Below are positions 11,328 to 23,424 of a stretch of DNA of 64,000 nt, in pieces. The position numbers and the translations under genes are program-made. The notes beneath the pieces are model-generated. The model had not been told where the DNA came from, searched no databases, and was given only the letters and a program-made list of their open reading frames with translations. The stretch is from Arabidopsis thaliana (lineage: Eukaryota; Streptophyta; Magnoliopsida; Brassicales; Brassicaceae): positions 507,001 to 571,000 of the forward strand of contig NC_003071.7 of assembly GCF_000001735.4 (NCBI RefSeq), read 5' to 3'. Each line of letters begins with the position of its first letter. Within the stretch, counting starts at the first letter, position 1.

Positions 11328-14170
11328 TCAACCTCTTCCAAATGGATAATTTTGCTCAGGAAACTTCGCCTCACCATCCAAAGAAACTCCGCCACGAGCA
11401 CTGCCGCGACCACCACCACCACCACCGCGATTTACATTTCTCACCATTCCTCCAACTCCAAGAAAATCTAACGTTAACTTGTCCGAGCCGCTCATATTTC
11501 CATTGTCTCCAAATTGAACGTCGAAGATACTGCCACCGGATCCGCCACCTCCATTAACGGCGGCTAATGAGTTCATTAGACCTTGAAGGTTTCCATTATT
11601 ATCATTCTCCATAATTCGTCCTCCACCAAAGTGATTAGCGATAACACTTGATGAGTTAGACGAAGAAGCTAAGCCTCTGAACAAAGCAGATGGGTCGTTG
11701 CTTGTGACTGAACCCATTTGTGTAGCTTTCTGAAGTAGTGCCGTGGCTGACACGTTAGAACCCGCGTTCAAGTTTTCTTCACGGTGATGAACAAGAACGT
11801 CGGTGCTATATAGAGAAGGAAGACTCGTCTCTGAGTTCTTCGTGTTTTCTTGAAAGAATCCGAGGTTGAAGAAGCTGTTGTTGGTGCCGCTACTCTTGAG
11901 GTTGATGTTGTCGACTGGATCAAACTGTATCAGACCATGCTGGTTCATGAAACTCTGGTTATTGTTGTTTGGCGTTGTATTCAACATTCCTTGGCTCGAA
12001 GCGCTTTGGATTAGGAAGTTAGGGTTTGATGATTGCGGAATAAAGTCTCTCCTATTATCAGAAGATGCAATGTTCAGATTGTAACCCACGAGAGGGTTAA
12101 ATCCAAAATTTGGATGGTCACTCAAATGGTGGTGTGAGAGAGCACTGCCACCGCCAAGTCTCCCGTAGATTCCGCCGGAGCCGACACCACTACTAGCAGC
12201 TGTCATTGACGTAAAGCTCACGGTAGGGTTTCTTGCAGTCTCTTGTATCAATGCATCGCAGAAAGCCCTATGCGTGATGTAACTATCACGTCTACAAAGC
12301 AAAACAAAAAGAAATGTAAATAACACAACGGTCGATAATAAAGTTATTAATTCATATATATGAAAACTTTATACTATATTTATTCCGTGAGTCATAATCA
12401 ATAAATGCTATAGTTATTGTGGCTACCATTTAAAGGAGAGAATGAAAGAAGAATATAGAGGTCGAGTCAATTGCTAATTTAGTGAAAGACCTTCTTCATT
12501 TAATGCAAAACCCATGAATGTTAATATAAGTCAGTCACATTCTGCAACAACGTATATTACTCAAACCATGAAAATATAGAAAGAAACCCTAGAAGAGCAT
12601 TAAAGTGTTCACCAGAACACTGTAATAAATATAAGTAACGCACTCTTACCAAATATGTATGTATCTATGTACGTATATATAAACATACATAGAGAGAGAA
12701 AGAGATAAGAAGAGGGTCCACAAATGAAGAGGAGTTTCGTAAAAAGGGGAACCTGCAAAGTGAAGAAGAAGAAAACAAAAGTAGAAAATAGAAAAACAAA
12801 ATCCAACTCATGCATGTGAGTATGTGACCAAATTTAGCATCTTTTAAATTTTCTTACTTTCTATTCACTGTCTTTCTCTATTCACTACTCATCAACAACC
12901 AAACAAATACATTGATAGATCCTATGTACATTGTGACTACATACAATTTATAGGCGGTGTACTCGAGGTTCAAATTCCGTGGCCAAATATACAATATTTC
13001 AGTCACAGATGGTTATATATATTTGGTATTTTCCATGTAAATTAGTAAATAAGCTAAGTTTTACATGCAGTGTTGAATGCAGCTTTTACTTAGAATAGTT
13101 TTGCATTATAATACAAAATAAAGGTGGTCCATTAATTGTTATACTTTACCAAGATAAGAAGGTATATCTAGATGCCACACACACTGACACATATATTATA
13201 CGTTTCATCACTTAAATCAAATACGAACAAATTATTTAAATGAAATGGATAGAGATTAGTTACCTAGAGAAGATGGTACCACAGTCACATCGATACTCTT
13301 TAGTACCACAAGTCTTAGAGTGAGCTTTCCAATCTGATTGAACAGCGTAACGCTTAGAACATTTCTCACATTTCCACTTCTTTTCGCCATGTTTACGGTA
13401 ATAATGCTTCTTGATTCCGGTGAGGTCTCCGAGAGCACGTGACGGGTCATGGTGAACGCACGTTGGCTCCGGACAAAGATACACTTTCCTCTTCACTTCT
13501 TTGGTTGATTTTTGTTTCAGCTTCCATGGGAGATTGTGTCCTCTTCGGTGAAGCTGTAGATTTTGTTCTCTTTGAAACCCTTTGTTACATACATCGCATA
13601 TGAATCTGTTTGTAGCCATTAGTGTCTTTGGAGATAATGCTACCACTTCCGCATCAGGATCTGTTTCATATAATTAAAGAATTTAATCATTTAAATTAAG
13701 TCACCAATTAGACCCAAAATGTCAATCTATGTAGACTATATCGAAAAAAATGATACACACACATGTAAACATAAATCAAATGACATATACACGTATAAAC
13801 ATATAAGATATACTGGCCTGTCAATATATATGAAATCTTGATACTAGCTAGATATACAAAACAAAATAGAACAAATGATTAGGGTTCTTTTTCTTCTTGG
13901 TATTATCTTAAAGCTTATATATAGTGATTCTTATAGAAAGGTGATAAATATATAGAGATTTATATGTAAGAGATACTTGCTTGGGTTTCCGGGTTGGTTT
14001 CTTCGTTTCTTGGGTGGTGGAGCTGAGGAGTTAGGTTGTTGAATCATTGACATAAAAGTATCTTTCCGGTTAAAGTCGTTATCTCCGGTGCCGGAGCTGG
14101 TGATGAAGAAAGGCTGAGCAGAGGATGATGATGAAGGAATAACGCTTGTGTTATATGATGATGACGACAT
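11328..14170 (-). CDS. IDD4: IDD-family C2H2 zinc-finger transcription factor IDD4
   Basis: INDETERMINATE-domain nuclear transcription factor. Three coding exons (14170-13981, 13660-13264, 12291-11328) join in frame to 516 aa. The basic PPPKKRR stretch (51-57) is a likely NLS. Finger 1 starts FICDVCNKGF (83-105); finger 2 is about 125-155; finger 3 starts WKCEKCSKRYAV (about 160-182); finger 4 is YRCDCGTIFSRRDSYITH (about 187-208), split by the last intron inside an Arg codon. The C-terminal region carries SATALLQKATQMGS and LTLDFLGVGG, the IDD interaction motifs. The first coding intron reads CCCAA|GCAAGT to CAG|AT; only this GC donor keeps frame, because the nearby GT donor gives an immediate stop. 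An in-frame ATG at 14227 lies in a leader intron, so 14170 is chosen. It is convergent with the close paralogue at 927-2154. Confidence 0.95.
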
Positions 14171-14205
14171 CTTTAGATCTTCTTCTTTGCGTGGAAGAGA
14201 ATAAT

Positions 14206-14432
14206 CTACAAATAATTCGTAAGACAAAAAAGTTAAGAAGAAAACGAAGGGAGGAATTATAAGAACAGGAAAAATCCATAGAGATTGACGACATGAAGAA
14301 ATTTTATAAAAACCATTTCACTAGAAGACATAAACAAAGAAAAACAAATTAAGAGTTTATACTTTTGTTTTTTGTTCCTAAACTTTTGAAAGAATTAAGA
14401 GGAAAGATTTCTAAGTTGTATTTTTCTTGTAC
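14206..14432 (-). other. Intron in the IDD4 5' UTR
   Basis: On the minus strand a CTCAG|GTACAAG donor (intron starts at 14432) pairs with an ATTTGTAG acceptor (intron ends at 14206), 35 bp before the ATG. The intron explains the otherwise open upstream reading frame. No transcript evidence is available here. Confidence 0.6.
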
Positions 14433-16137
14433 CTGAGATCAAGAGAAAGAAACCAAGTAGAAGAAGGAAAAAAAATAGTCAAAATTAAAAGCTATAAATC
14501 GGAGCTAAAGAAAGAACCAAGAAGAAGATGATGCATGATGATGATGATGAGATAGAAGATGATGATGAAGAAGAAGACACTATTCCTATATATTATGTAT
14601 TATAATACAAACACAAACCTCAAAGCCCTATCTCTCTCTATCTCTATATCTCTTTCTCTCTCTACTGTTTTGTGTTCTTCTTCTTTTAAAAATAAGCCAT
14701 ATATGAAATGATCTTGAAAAGTATGTCTCTAAGGTCCCCTCTCTGTCTCTATCATTTTATTTTATTTCGATTAATATAAAATAAAGCTACTTTTTTTCTT
14801 TCTTATAATTTAATTTGACAGAATTAAGAAGGATGGTTACGGTTTGGGTGTCACTGTTAAAACGGTGAAATGTGTCCACATGCGGGGGTGTGTTGTGGGT
14901 ACCACATTTTTCTCATTCGTATCTTTCTGGTGAGCTTTAAGACAAAACCCTCGTTTTCTCTTCATTTAACTTGATTAGGTTTTGTTGTACTAACTTTTTT
15001 TTAATTGTTTTTATCTAATAAAATCGTTTATAATATAACATATCGTATATTAATACACATGATACACCAATCAATAGAGAATTTTTTAAAATTTGTTAGA
15101 TTCTTGTATGAAAATTAATATATTGCTTTTCTTCTTTGGTTCAATTCTTCAACCTTTCAGAATGTTCAATGCAAAACAATCGAACCGATTGGTTTTGAAT
15201 CAAACCTAATTAATCCTGAACGAGTAACCAACTCTCAACCGATCTGAATAGATTTTAAAACGATATATCACAAAATCTCCAATATCACTTTAAGAGCTTT
15301 GAGAAAATATTATTGATATATTATTATTCGACCGTAAAGTTTGATTTTCTCCTTTTCACTTGGGCTTTTTAATCTTATACAATTTAGTTTTATTTTAGTT
15401 TACAAACGACAACATATTTAAGTAACAGGTGACTTCTCAACTTGATCCTCTCTTCATTACCATCGATGCTTTTTAAGTTATACTGAGATCGTACCAACTG
15501 CAATGGGTCAGTGCCGGGCCATATTCAATCAGGGCCTCCCTGATTGGGTTGTAATATGATTTCAAGTTAGTAATATGAAATAGCACACAGTCACGCACAC
15601 AAAAGAGCCTATATAAGGAGAGATATACCACAAACAGCCCAAGACCCAGTTGTTTTAGATGAACCAAAATTGTATGGAAATATTTAGTATTTGAAACTGC
15701 CGTCACCAAGATGGCAAGGTCAGAGAAACTCAATAACAACTCTGTTTCTGCCATTCCGAGAGTTAATATTAATTTTCAGAGTTAATGGATTAGCTAGTAA
15801 ACATATATATACAAATGATAATAACCTGTAGAATGAGGATTAAGATCGAGAACGACGAGGTTATCTTTACCGCAACATTCCAAACGTAGCCAAAGCTCTA
15901 TTACCATACCCCTCAATGTACATATCCAGCTTATAAGACTCCTATCCAGTATCCACCATCCAACGAAACACACTCTCAGATTCTTCCACATTATGAATAC
16001 ATGTCAACCAAATAATTTCTCACCTCAACCATCATTTCAAAACCAAATCTTCAAGCAAACCCCATGGATTTAAAAACCCTTTTCAAGTGCGTCAAACAAA
16101 CCACAAGCTTTTAGATTTGTCGAGAAAGTGAAGTCGT
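14433..16137. other. IDD4 promoter/leader and intergenic DNA
   Basis: Next to IDD4 (about 14515-14720) is a strand-asymmetric stretch of GAT/GAA repeats and CT-rich tracts, typical of a transcribed plant leader and core promoter. Two minus-strand ORFs further right (15473-15754 and 15794-15991) have no recognisable domain or gene context. No other gene is seen before the CHR19 promoter. Confidence 0.5.
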
Positions 16138-16206
16138 TGGGCCCATTTCTTCGGATCCCTTAAGTTCACCATTAAGTACTCATTAGAGCCCATTTCTTGG
16201 GGCCCA
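16138..16206. promoter_or_regulatory. TGGGCC/AGCCCA (site II) cluster upstream of CHR19
   Basis: TGGGCCCA (16138-16145), AGCCCA (16187-16192) and GGCCCA (16201-16206) cluster about 280-340 bp before the CHR19 ATG. TGGGCY site II elements are bound by TCP factors and are common in promoters of constitutively or meristem-expressed plant genes. Function here is inferred from motif clustering and position only. Confidence 0.5.
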
Positions 16207-16480
16207 TTAAGAGATTAAGTCCGCGCGCATAGCTTTTGGAGGATGCCGCTCTTTTGTAAGAAGCAACACGTTGTTGAGTCTCTAACCTTTCTTTGAAATC
16301 TTGACCTTTCCCTTCCTTCTCCGCTAAATTCGTTTTAATTTCATCTTCTTCTTCTTCTTCAATTCGATGCAATAATAGTCACTTCAATCTCAATCTAGGG
16401 TTTTCAATTTTCTTCATGTGAATTTTTTTTCCCCTTCTTCTCAATTTCAATTCAATCTGGGATTCGTAAATTCTCGGAAG

Positions 16481-19400
16481 ATGAAACGCGATTTCGACGA
16501 AATCTCCGAGGAAGAGTGGTCTCAACACTCGTTTAACGCTTCGCGAGTTCTTAAACGACCACGGACTCCGAAGAAGACTCGCGCGGCGACGAATCCAACG
16601 CCGTCGATTGAGTCTTTTGCGTTTAGGAGACCTTCGACGGCGATGACGATTGAGAGTAATAGCAGCGATGGTGATTGTGTTGAGATTGAGGATTTGGGAG
16701 ATTCGGATTCGGATGTGAAGATTGTGAATGGTGAGGATTTGTTGTTAGAGGATGAAGAAGAAGTGGAAGAGACTAAGGTTGTGATGCGCGCTGCGAGAGT
16801 TGGTAGGAGATTTGTGATTGAAGATGAAGAAGCGAGTGATGATGATGATGATGAGGCTGAGAGTAGTGCTAGTGAGGATGAATTTGGAGGAGGAGGAGGA
16901 GGAAGTGGAGGAAGGAGAGGAGAAGATGAAGATGTTGTGGGGAAGGCATTGCAAAAGTGTGCTAAAATCTCAGCGGATCTTCGAAAAGAGCTTTATGGTA
17001 CTTCTTCTGGTGTTACTGATAGATACTCTGAAGTTGAAACTTCTACTGTCAGGATTGTCACACAGGTACTGGAAATTATCACTTTGGTGTTCTTAAAGTA
17101 GTTGCTTTGAGACGATTTAGAGTGTCTTCCTTATACAATTGTGAAGTAACTTTTGATTAGATAGCATATTTTGGTGGTAAGCTTTGATTGGTTTGGTTAG
17201 AGTTTACTGTTTTGTTAACTAAAACTTGTTTACTTTTGGGTTGAATCTGTGATGATCGCAGAATGATATTGATGATGCATGTAAAGCAGAGGATTCTGAT
17301 TTTCAGCCTATACTCAAGCCGTACCAGTTAGTTGGTGTTAACTTTCTTCTTCTGTTGTATAAGAAAGGAATTGAAGGAGGTATGTGTTTTTACTAGTTTC
17401 GATCTGTAAACCTTTTTAGCGTGAATGTCACTTTGTAACTCACTTTCTATTGTTTGTAGCCATTTTAGCCGATGAGATGGGTCTTGGAAAGACCATTCAG
17501 GTGCATTTTGCTCTGTTATTACTGGATAAGTTTTCTTTGTTTCTTTATCTTATAAAGAACTAATTTTGTTCTCATTTACCTTAGGCAATCACATATTTAA
17601 CCCTCCTAAGTCGCTTAAACAATGACCCTGGTCCTCATTTGGTTGTATGCCCTGCCTCTGTCTTGGAAAACTGGGAGAGAGAGCTCAGAAAATGGTGTCC
17701 GTCGTTTACTGTACTTCAATACCACGGAGCTGCGAGAGCAGCCTACTCAAGAGAATTGAATTCTTTGTCAAAAGCTGGGAAGCCACCACCATTCAATGTG
17801 CTTCTTGTGTGTTACTCTCTGTTTGAACGGCATAGGTGCAACTCTTGATGCTTTTATTTGCTTTTTGGCTTTTCCTGTTACTCACAGATGTTGGAATTTT
17901 ACAGTGAACAACAGAAAGATGACCGAAAAGTACTGAAACGGTGGCGCTGGAGCTGTGTTTTGATGGATGAAGCCCATGCGTTAAAGGATAAGAATAGTTA
18001 TAGGTGGAAAAACTTGATGTCTGTGGCCAGAAACGCAAACCAGCGTCTTATGCTTACAGGAACGCCTCTACAAAATGATTTGCATGTACGGTTGGTTTCT
18101 GTTGATTTTTTCAGGATCTAATTACCTAATATAGACGACATTTCTTCATGTGGTCATACAATGCTTATTCCCTGCATATGTTTGGTCTATGCAGGAACTA
18201 TGGTCGCTGTTGGAGTTCATGTTGCCTGATATATTTACGACAGAGAATGTTGACTTGAAGAAGTTGTTGAATGCAGAAGATACTGAGTTGATTACTCGAA
18301 TGAAATCTATCTTAGGTCCTTTCATCTTGAGGCGTTTAAAATCTGATGTCATGCAGCAACTTGTTCCGAAGATACAGCGGGTATGGATATATCTATGCAC
18401 AATTAAGTACACGATATTAATCTTCTAGCTGCAAATCTCATTAATTTCCCATCAATCCAATGCAGGTTGAATATGTATTAATGGAGAGAAAGCAGGAAGA
18501 TGCATATAAAGAAGCCATAGAGGAGTATCGTGCTGCTTCTCAAGCACGGCTTGTGAAGCTTTCATCAAAATCCTTGAATTCTTTAGCCAAGGCACTTCCA
18601 AAGCGTCAAATTTCAAACTATTTTACTCAATTCCGGAAGGTAATTCTCAGCTACTAATACAAAGCCCCTTTTGTGCCAAATGAGTGTGTTATTCATGTGT
18701 TATTAAATTTTGGTTGTACAGATTGCAAACCATCCATTGTTAATTAGGCGGATATACAGCGATGAGGATGTCATTCGCATCGCCAGGAAATTGCACCCAA
18801 TCGGTGCATTTGGATTTGAATGTTCCTTGGATAGAGTTATCGAGGAAGTTAAGGGTTTCAACGATTTCCGTATCCACCAGGTAAATGTTTCTCTTTCCAA
18901 AAGCAGTTGAATATCCATTAACAAACATGTTATGCAATTGAAGAAGCTAACTAACTTGTTTCTTTCCATAGCTTTTGTTCCAATATGGAGTTAACGATAC
19001 CAAAGGAACTCTCTCAGACAAACATGTCATGCTCTCAGCAAAATGTCGGGTACGTGATATTCTTCTTCATTTCATAAGTCTTCTTTGTGAAACTGATTAA
19101 GTATAACTAAACCTGTGAGCGATCTAAATCTCCCTTTATGTATCAGACATTAGCTGAGCTTCTCCCTTCAATGAAGAAATCCGGCCATCGTGTTCTAATA
19201 TTTAGTCAATGGACATCGATGCTCGATATCTTAGAATGGACACTTGATGTCATCGGCGTTACATACCGAAGACTTGACGGCAGGTAATAAAAGAAAAAAG
19301 AGTAATTTGTCACATTTTTGACGATTCTACAAAAAGGAAGAAGCTTAAGTCATTTTCCTTTTGTTTTCAACAGTACTCAAGTTACAGATAGACAAACCAT

Positions 19401-19884
19401 AGTCGACACATTCAACAACGATAAGTCGATATTCGCATGTCTCTTGTCAACTCGAGCAGGTGGACAAGGTCTTAATTTAACCGGAGCGGATACAGTCATT
19501 ATTCACGATATGGATTTTAATCCACAGATTGATCGGCAAGCTGAAGATCGTTGCCATCGTATTGGTCAAACAAAACCAGTCACTATCTTCAGGTTTGAGC
19601 TTTAAATCCTTGAATCAGTTTAGATAACTTTCAGAACAAAATTGTGGTTTGGATTGGTTTATGTGTGCTCTGTTTTGTATTCTCACATATATCTGTATTA
19701 ACTCTGGCAATGCTGGTGCAGACTGGTGACGAAATCGACGGTTGATGAGAACATCTACGAGATAGCGAAGCGGAAACTAGTTCTTGATGCGGCGGTTCTA
19801 GAGTCCGGAGTTCACGTAGATGACAACGGAGACACGCCTGAGAAAACCATGGGAGAGATTCTTGCTTCTCTTCTCATGGGATAA
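16481..19884 (+). CDS. CHR19: SNF2-family chromatin remodeller CHR19 (ETL1/SMARCAD1-like)
   Basis: ATP-dependent chromatin remodeller of the ETL1/Fun30/SMARCAD1 group, acting in the nucleus. Twelve exons (16481-17065, 17262-17379, 17460-17500, 17585-17835, 17905-18085, 18195-18380, 18466-18639, 18722-18880, 18972-19049, 19147-19283, 19374-19592, 19722-19884) join to 763 aa. The N-terminus (1-195) is basic, then acidic (a [15 protein letters not shown] run) and Gly-rich. Helicase motifs follow: [10 protein letters not shown] (about 238-246); II, DEAH (353-356); [24 protein letters not shown] (about 662-672); [13 protein letters not shown] (692-702). The ATG at 16481 starts the conserved [13 protein letters not shown]; the upstream frame opens only with GTG. 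All introns are GT-AG. It lies alone between IDD4 and the defensins. Confidence 0.96.
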
Positions 19885-20985
19885 CATTATTGTTACCTTT
19901 TTTGTTTTGAGGTAAAATTAGTCAAGAAACGAAGTTAATGTGTTATTCTAAACATGTGTAACCACTAGCTATTATTAGACTTAAATTTAATAGATCACGA
20001 TAGTTATATTTTCTTCTACGCATGTAAATTATAACCCAAAAATTTCCTTCTTTAGACCTAAAAGTCACAATTGTTCCAAACACTAAAATGTGGATCAGTG
20101 ATCAAATGAAGTGAACCTTCAGGATAGTTTAGTCTTCGATCATCAAAGATTGTATAAAGGAGTGACTTAGCTGTATTTGTAGGTATCAAAATTGAAAACC
20201 TCACGCAATGATTAAAGGTCTCAAGTATCTTTATTCGTCAGAGTTGTATAAGACACAAATCTCACTAGATTGTTTTCCCATTGTCTTTGCCGAAACCTAA
20301 CAATGAACAACTAGTTCTATTAGGATTGGTTCAAGAATGTCACATAGTATAAGTTTTTCTTAGCTGAAAAATTCTAGATAACTTGGAATAAATTCTAGAT
20401 AGTCTTTTTTTTTTGCTACATTTGAAGATAAATATCTATGAAAATGTTCAAATTCATGATTATATTATTGCGATTAAATAATTGAATATGACTATACAAA
20501 ATAATTCACTAGTAAATCAAAGCCATACTAAGTTTGGATTCTTTGTGGTAACTGCCATTGCCAAGTCACGTTTTGAAGGTGTTCTCATGGTCAATTTACA
20601 CTTAAAATTGAACCTGAAAACTAAGGCCAACCGGAAACTTGTTGAATTGTGTGAAGTGAGAAAATGATAATCGTGTATAACTTATAAAGTCACATGATAA
20701 AGAGAAAGCAACCAGCTTTTTGTCTGCCATAACAGTTCTTTAAAATATAGCCACAATTATACTACTTAATTTAGAGTAACTAATCCCAAATATTACTTAT
20801 CTAAGTAATAATTAGAAAAGTATTCGATATTTATTATCAATTGCGTTTTAACTTGCTATATAAATACAAAGTTTAATTTTTATATAACCCACTAACTTTT
20901 TCATTTTGGTATATGATAAAAATACTCTATCCCGTGACTATTCCACTTGTTGTTACTTTTTAGTTTTTTTTTTACATAGCCATTA
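19885..20985. other. Intergenic between CHR19 and the defensin cluster
   Basis: AT-rich DNA with the CHR19 3' UTR at its left. A 61-codon ORF at 20482 has no supporting features. No gene recognised. Confidence 0.5.
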
Positions 20986-21332
20986 TCATTGTGGACTCCA
21001 CAACATCCGCAAACTCAATTATTTACTTTTCTATACGTTTATTTGTTTTTTTCTGATACAAAATTTGGTGCATGAATGACTTCTCGAAACGGTAGATGGA
21101 CTCCACAACATCTGCGTGTCTTGTCACCTTACGTTACGGACCACAATTTACACCTATGAAAGTGTCGGTAAAGCAAATAAAATCGAGAAACTCACACCAC
21201 TCTTATTCAAATCCAAAGTGAATACTCCAAAAATAAAGTAAATGATATTTATCCAAAAATATCTAACAAACGCGTAAAATGTGAATTATCTTGAACGTTT
21301 TAATACCTCTTTACTCTCTTTATATAGTGCCA
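20986..21332 (+). promoter_or_regulatory. Conserved defensin promoter, copy 1
   Basis: It contains TGTGGACTCCACAACATC (about 20990), a second GGACTCCACAACATC about 105 bp on, TCGGTAAAGCAAATAA (21165-21180), and TTTATATAGTGCCA (21319-21332) about 65 bp before the ATG. The same ordered blocks precede PDF2.1 and PDF2.3. Conservation in non-coding DNA supports a shared core promoter and upstream elements. Which factors bind is unknown. Confidence 0.65.
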
Positions 21333-21396
21333 TTTTCCTCACTAGCAGCAACACACTTGAACACTACTTTCGAACTCTCTCTTTATCTCTCTTGCA

Positions 21397-21885
21397 ATGA
21401 AGCTCTCTATGCGTTTGATCTCAGCTGTTCTCATCATGTTCATGATATTCGTCGCCACTGGTTTGTTTCTCATAACCTAATATCTAATTTTCACACATAA
21501 CCCATGTTTTATGATAACATATTTTAACATATATAGATAGTTTCATTTTTTATAACATTCTGTATTTATGGTTTCTATCGATTATTCTTGTGAATGCTCA
21601 TTTAATTATAGTTAAGTTCACTTCGAAAGTTAAGTAATATGCATCAAGCATGAGACACATGAAACTAAGCTATGGTCTAAACGAAGTGTTCGTTTTGTGT
21701 TTTGATTTTGTCTAGGGATGGGACCAGTCACTGTGGAGGCACGCACTTGTGAGTCGCAGAGCCATAGGTTCAAGGGTACATGCGTGAGTGCATCAAACTG
21801 CGCCAACGTGTGCCACAACGAAGGCTTTGTCGGAGGTAACTGCCGTGGATTCCGTCGTCGTTGCTTCTGCACCAGACATTGCTGA
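21397..21885 (+). CDS. PDF2.2: Plant defensin PDF2.2 (LCR69)
   Basis: Secreted cysteine-rich antimicrobial-type peptide, 77 aa. Exon 1 (21397-21460) encodes most of a signal peptide ([20 protein letters not shown]). A 255-nt GT-AG phase-1 intron follows. Exon 2 (21716-21885) encodes the rest of the pro-region (GMGPVTVEA) and a mature peptide starting [12 protein letters not shown]. The mature part has the eight cysteines of the plant defensin fold, including the GNC...CFC gamma-core region and a final Cys. The mature charge is strongly basic. It is the first of six same-strand units. Whether it inhibits microbes or proteases cannot be read from sequence. Confidence 0.95.
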
Positions 21886-21957
21886 TCTACCCATTCTCAT
21901 GCATAATTCAAGCTTTGATCCATCGTCGTGTGTCACTTCTTTCTTATCTAATCTTCC

Positions 21958-21981
21958 GTACAGTACCATGAAGTACCGTAC
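21958..21981 (+). other. 3'-flank inverted repeat of PDF2.2
   Basis: GTACAGTAC, loop CATGAA, GTACCGTAC. The 9-bp arms pair with one mismatch, 73 bp after the stop codon and probably inside the 3' UTR. The equivalent site after PDF2.3 is a perfect hairpin. Confidence 0.6.
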
Positions 21982-22793
21982 ATTAGTGTGTTCTCAAATA
22001 AGTCTTTGGATTTGTGTGTTTCCGGTTTAAATGTAATGTTAAATCAACTAATGACTTTGAGCCTTTGACTAGTAATAATCAAAATCTATGTTCTGATAAC
22101 AAAGCTATTTTCCTTCGAAAATTATTTAACGCATCACTTCATGTCTCACCTTGAAGAGATCAACTATGATGAAACTTAAAAAAAAAATGAACATCAATCT
22201 TGTTATCTTGAAATGCGTTTTTTTTTTGTTGGCATTGAAAGAGTTTGTTTGCGATGGCATGGACTTTTCCGACGTGTGGGACAGTATCAATAATATGACC
22301 GAAGATAAAACATTTCCAAAGAGACTGATTATCCTCTAAATATCGGTATAACATACCAAAATTTACTTTTTGGATGTAATTGGTGGAGTAATAAATTAAA
22401 GTAGCGAGGAAAGAATAAAGAGGGAAAAAAATACGTGTGTATTTTTCTTTTTCTTTTCTATATATAAATACCAAATAGAAAATAAAAATTTAGTTTTTTT
22501 TTGCATCAGTGAGTATATAAAATACCATATATTAAGTTTATACAACCAGTAATGTTTTAATTTTATTTTTTTTGCCAACTTGGATTATATTGATATAGGA
22601 TTAGATTAGGATTACAACATGACTTGAGTGAAGCCACCAAAAAATAGTCTCAAATGGAGACTCTGCTAGAATAGCATCAACACCGAGGGGATAAAGGATA
22701 CCACTAGGGTCCTATATATACATAAATGGTTCTAATCAAAAGCACAAACAAACACAACACGATAATCATCAAGAAGAGAACAACACTCTCTCA

Positions 22794-22911
22794 TCAATAA
22801 AGAGGATAAGCCGGAAAACTAGAAACCACATAAGATTGTAGTCCACAATCCATGGTAACACTTTGGACAATAAATTGATCAGCTCCTCTATTTGCAACAC
22901 CTATGTTACAT
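22794..22911 (-). pseudogene. LINE RNase H C-terminal remnant
   Basis: This short minus-strand frame ends in a stop codon and matches the end of the RNase H region of the LINE at 25308-29404 (C-N-x-G ... A ... SV ... QSYV pattern). A stop codon lies just upstream in the same frame, so nothing longer is coded. It marks the 3' end of the deleted second LINE. Confidence 0.5.
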
Positions 22912-23030
22912 TTCTAACGAAAGACACTAAACCAAGCTCTCTTCTCAATCTTAATGAAAAACACTAGATGAGAAAAAGGGTCCTATGTCCAGAAAAAGAG
23001 AATTTTTAAAAATTATTGAAACTTTAAAAA

Positions 23031-23245
23031 ATAGGGTCTGATTGGTAAATAAAAGCTGTATAAGTTTTCTAACTGTTAGTTGGAGTTGTTAGCTTTATTG
23101 AAATAGTACAAAACTGTTAAAAGAAGCTGTACAAAAAAGTTATAAAAAAAATTAAAATAAAATTTTTTATAACATTTTTAATAAAACTTTTATGATTGAT
23201 AACTATTACAACTGTACAAACTGTACCGCTATTATAGTAGTTACT
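23031..23245 (+). repeat. AT-rich dispersed repeat, copy A (MITE-like)
   Basis: The sequence beginning GGTCTGATTGGTAAATAAAAG and containing AACTGTTAGTTGGAGTTGTTAG, ACAAAACTGTTA and AATAAAACTTTTATGATTG recurs in diverged form and the same orientation at about 33700-33885. Short AT-rich non-coding DNA of this size in dispersed copies suggests a MITE or solo remnant. No clean terminal inverted repeats or target duplications could be fixed. Confidence 0.5.
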
Positions 23246-23424
23246 ATTTTTTTTCACTGAAAAGTTGCCTTCCATTTCAAATTCCACTGTGAAGTTACAA
23301 AAAGTTTAACCAGTGGACTTTCCACTTACAAGTCTTAGGCAAACTGAAAATGAAAAAACATTGCTGAAGTAAAGAAAAAACAAACTGAAGCATTACAACA
23401 AAACAGAACATTAGAAAGAGTATG

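Noticed and set aside
15473-15991. Two minus-strand ORFs between IDD4 and CHR19
   Set aside because: No domain, splice continuity or clear start context; composition is compatible with chance ORFs.
16418-16480. N-terminal extension of CHR19
   Set aside because: The upstream frame opens with GTG, and the nearby ATG (16416) is followed at once by a stop. The protein is 763 aa from 16481.
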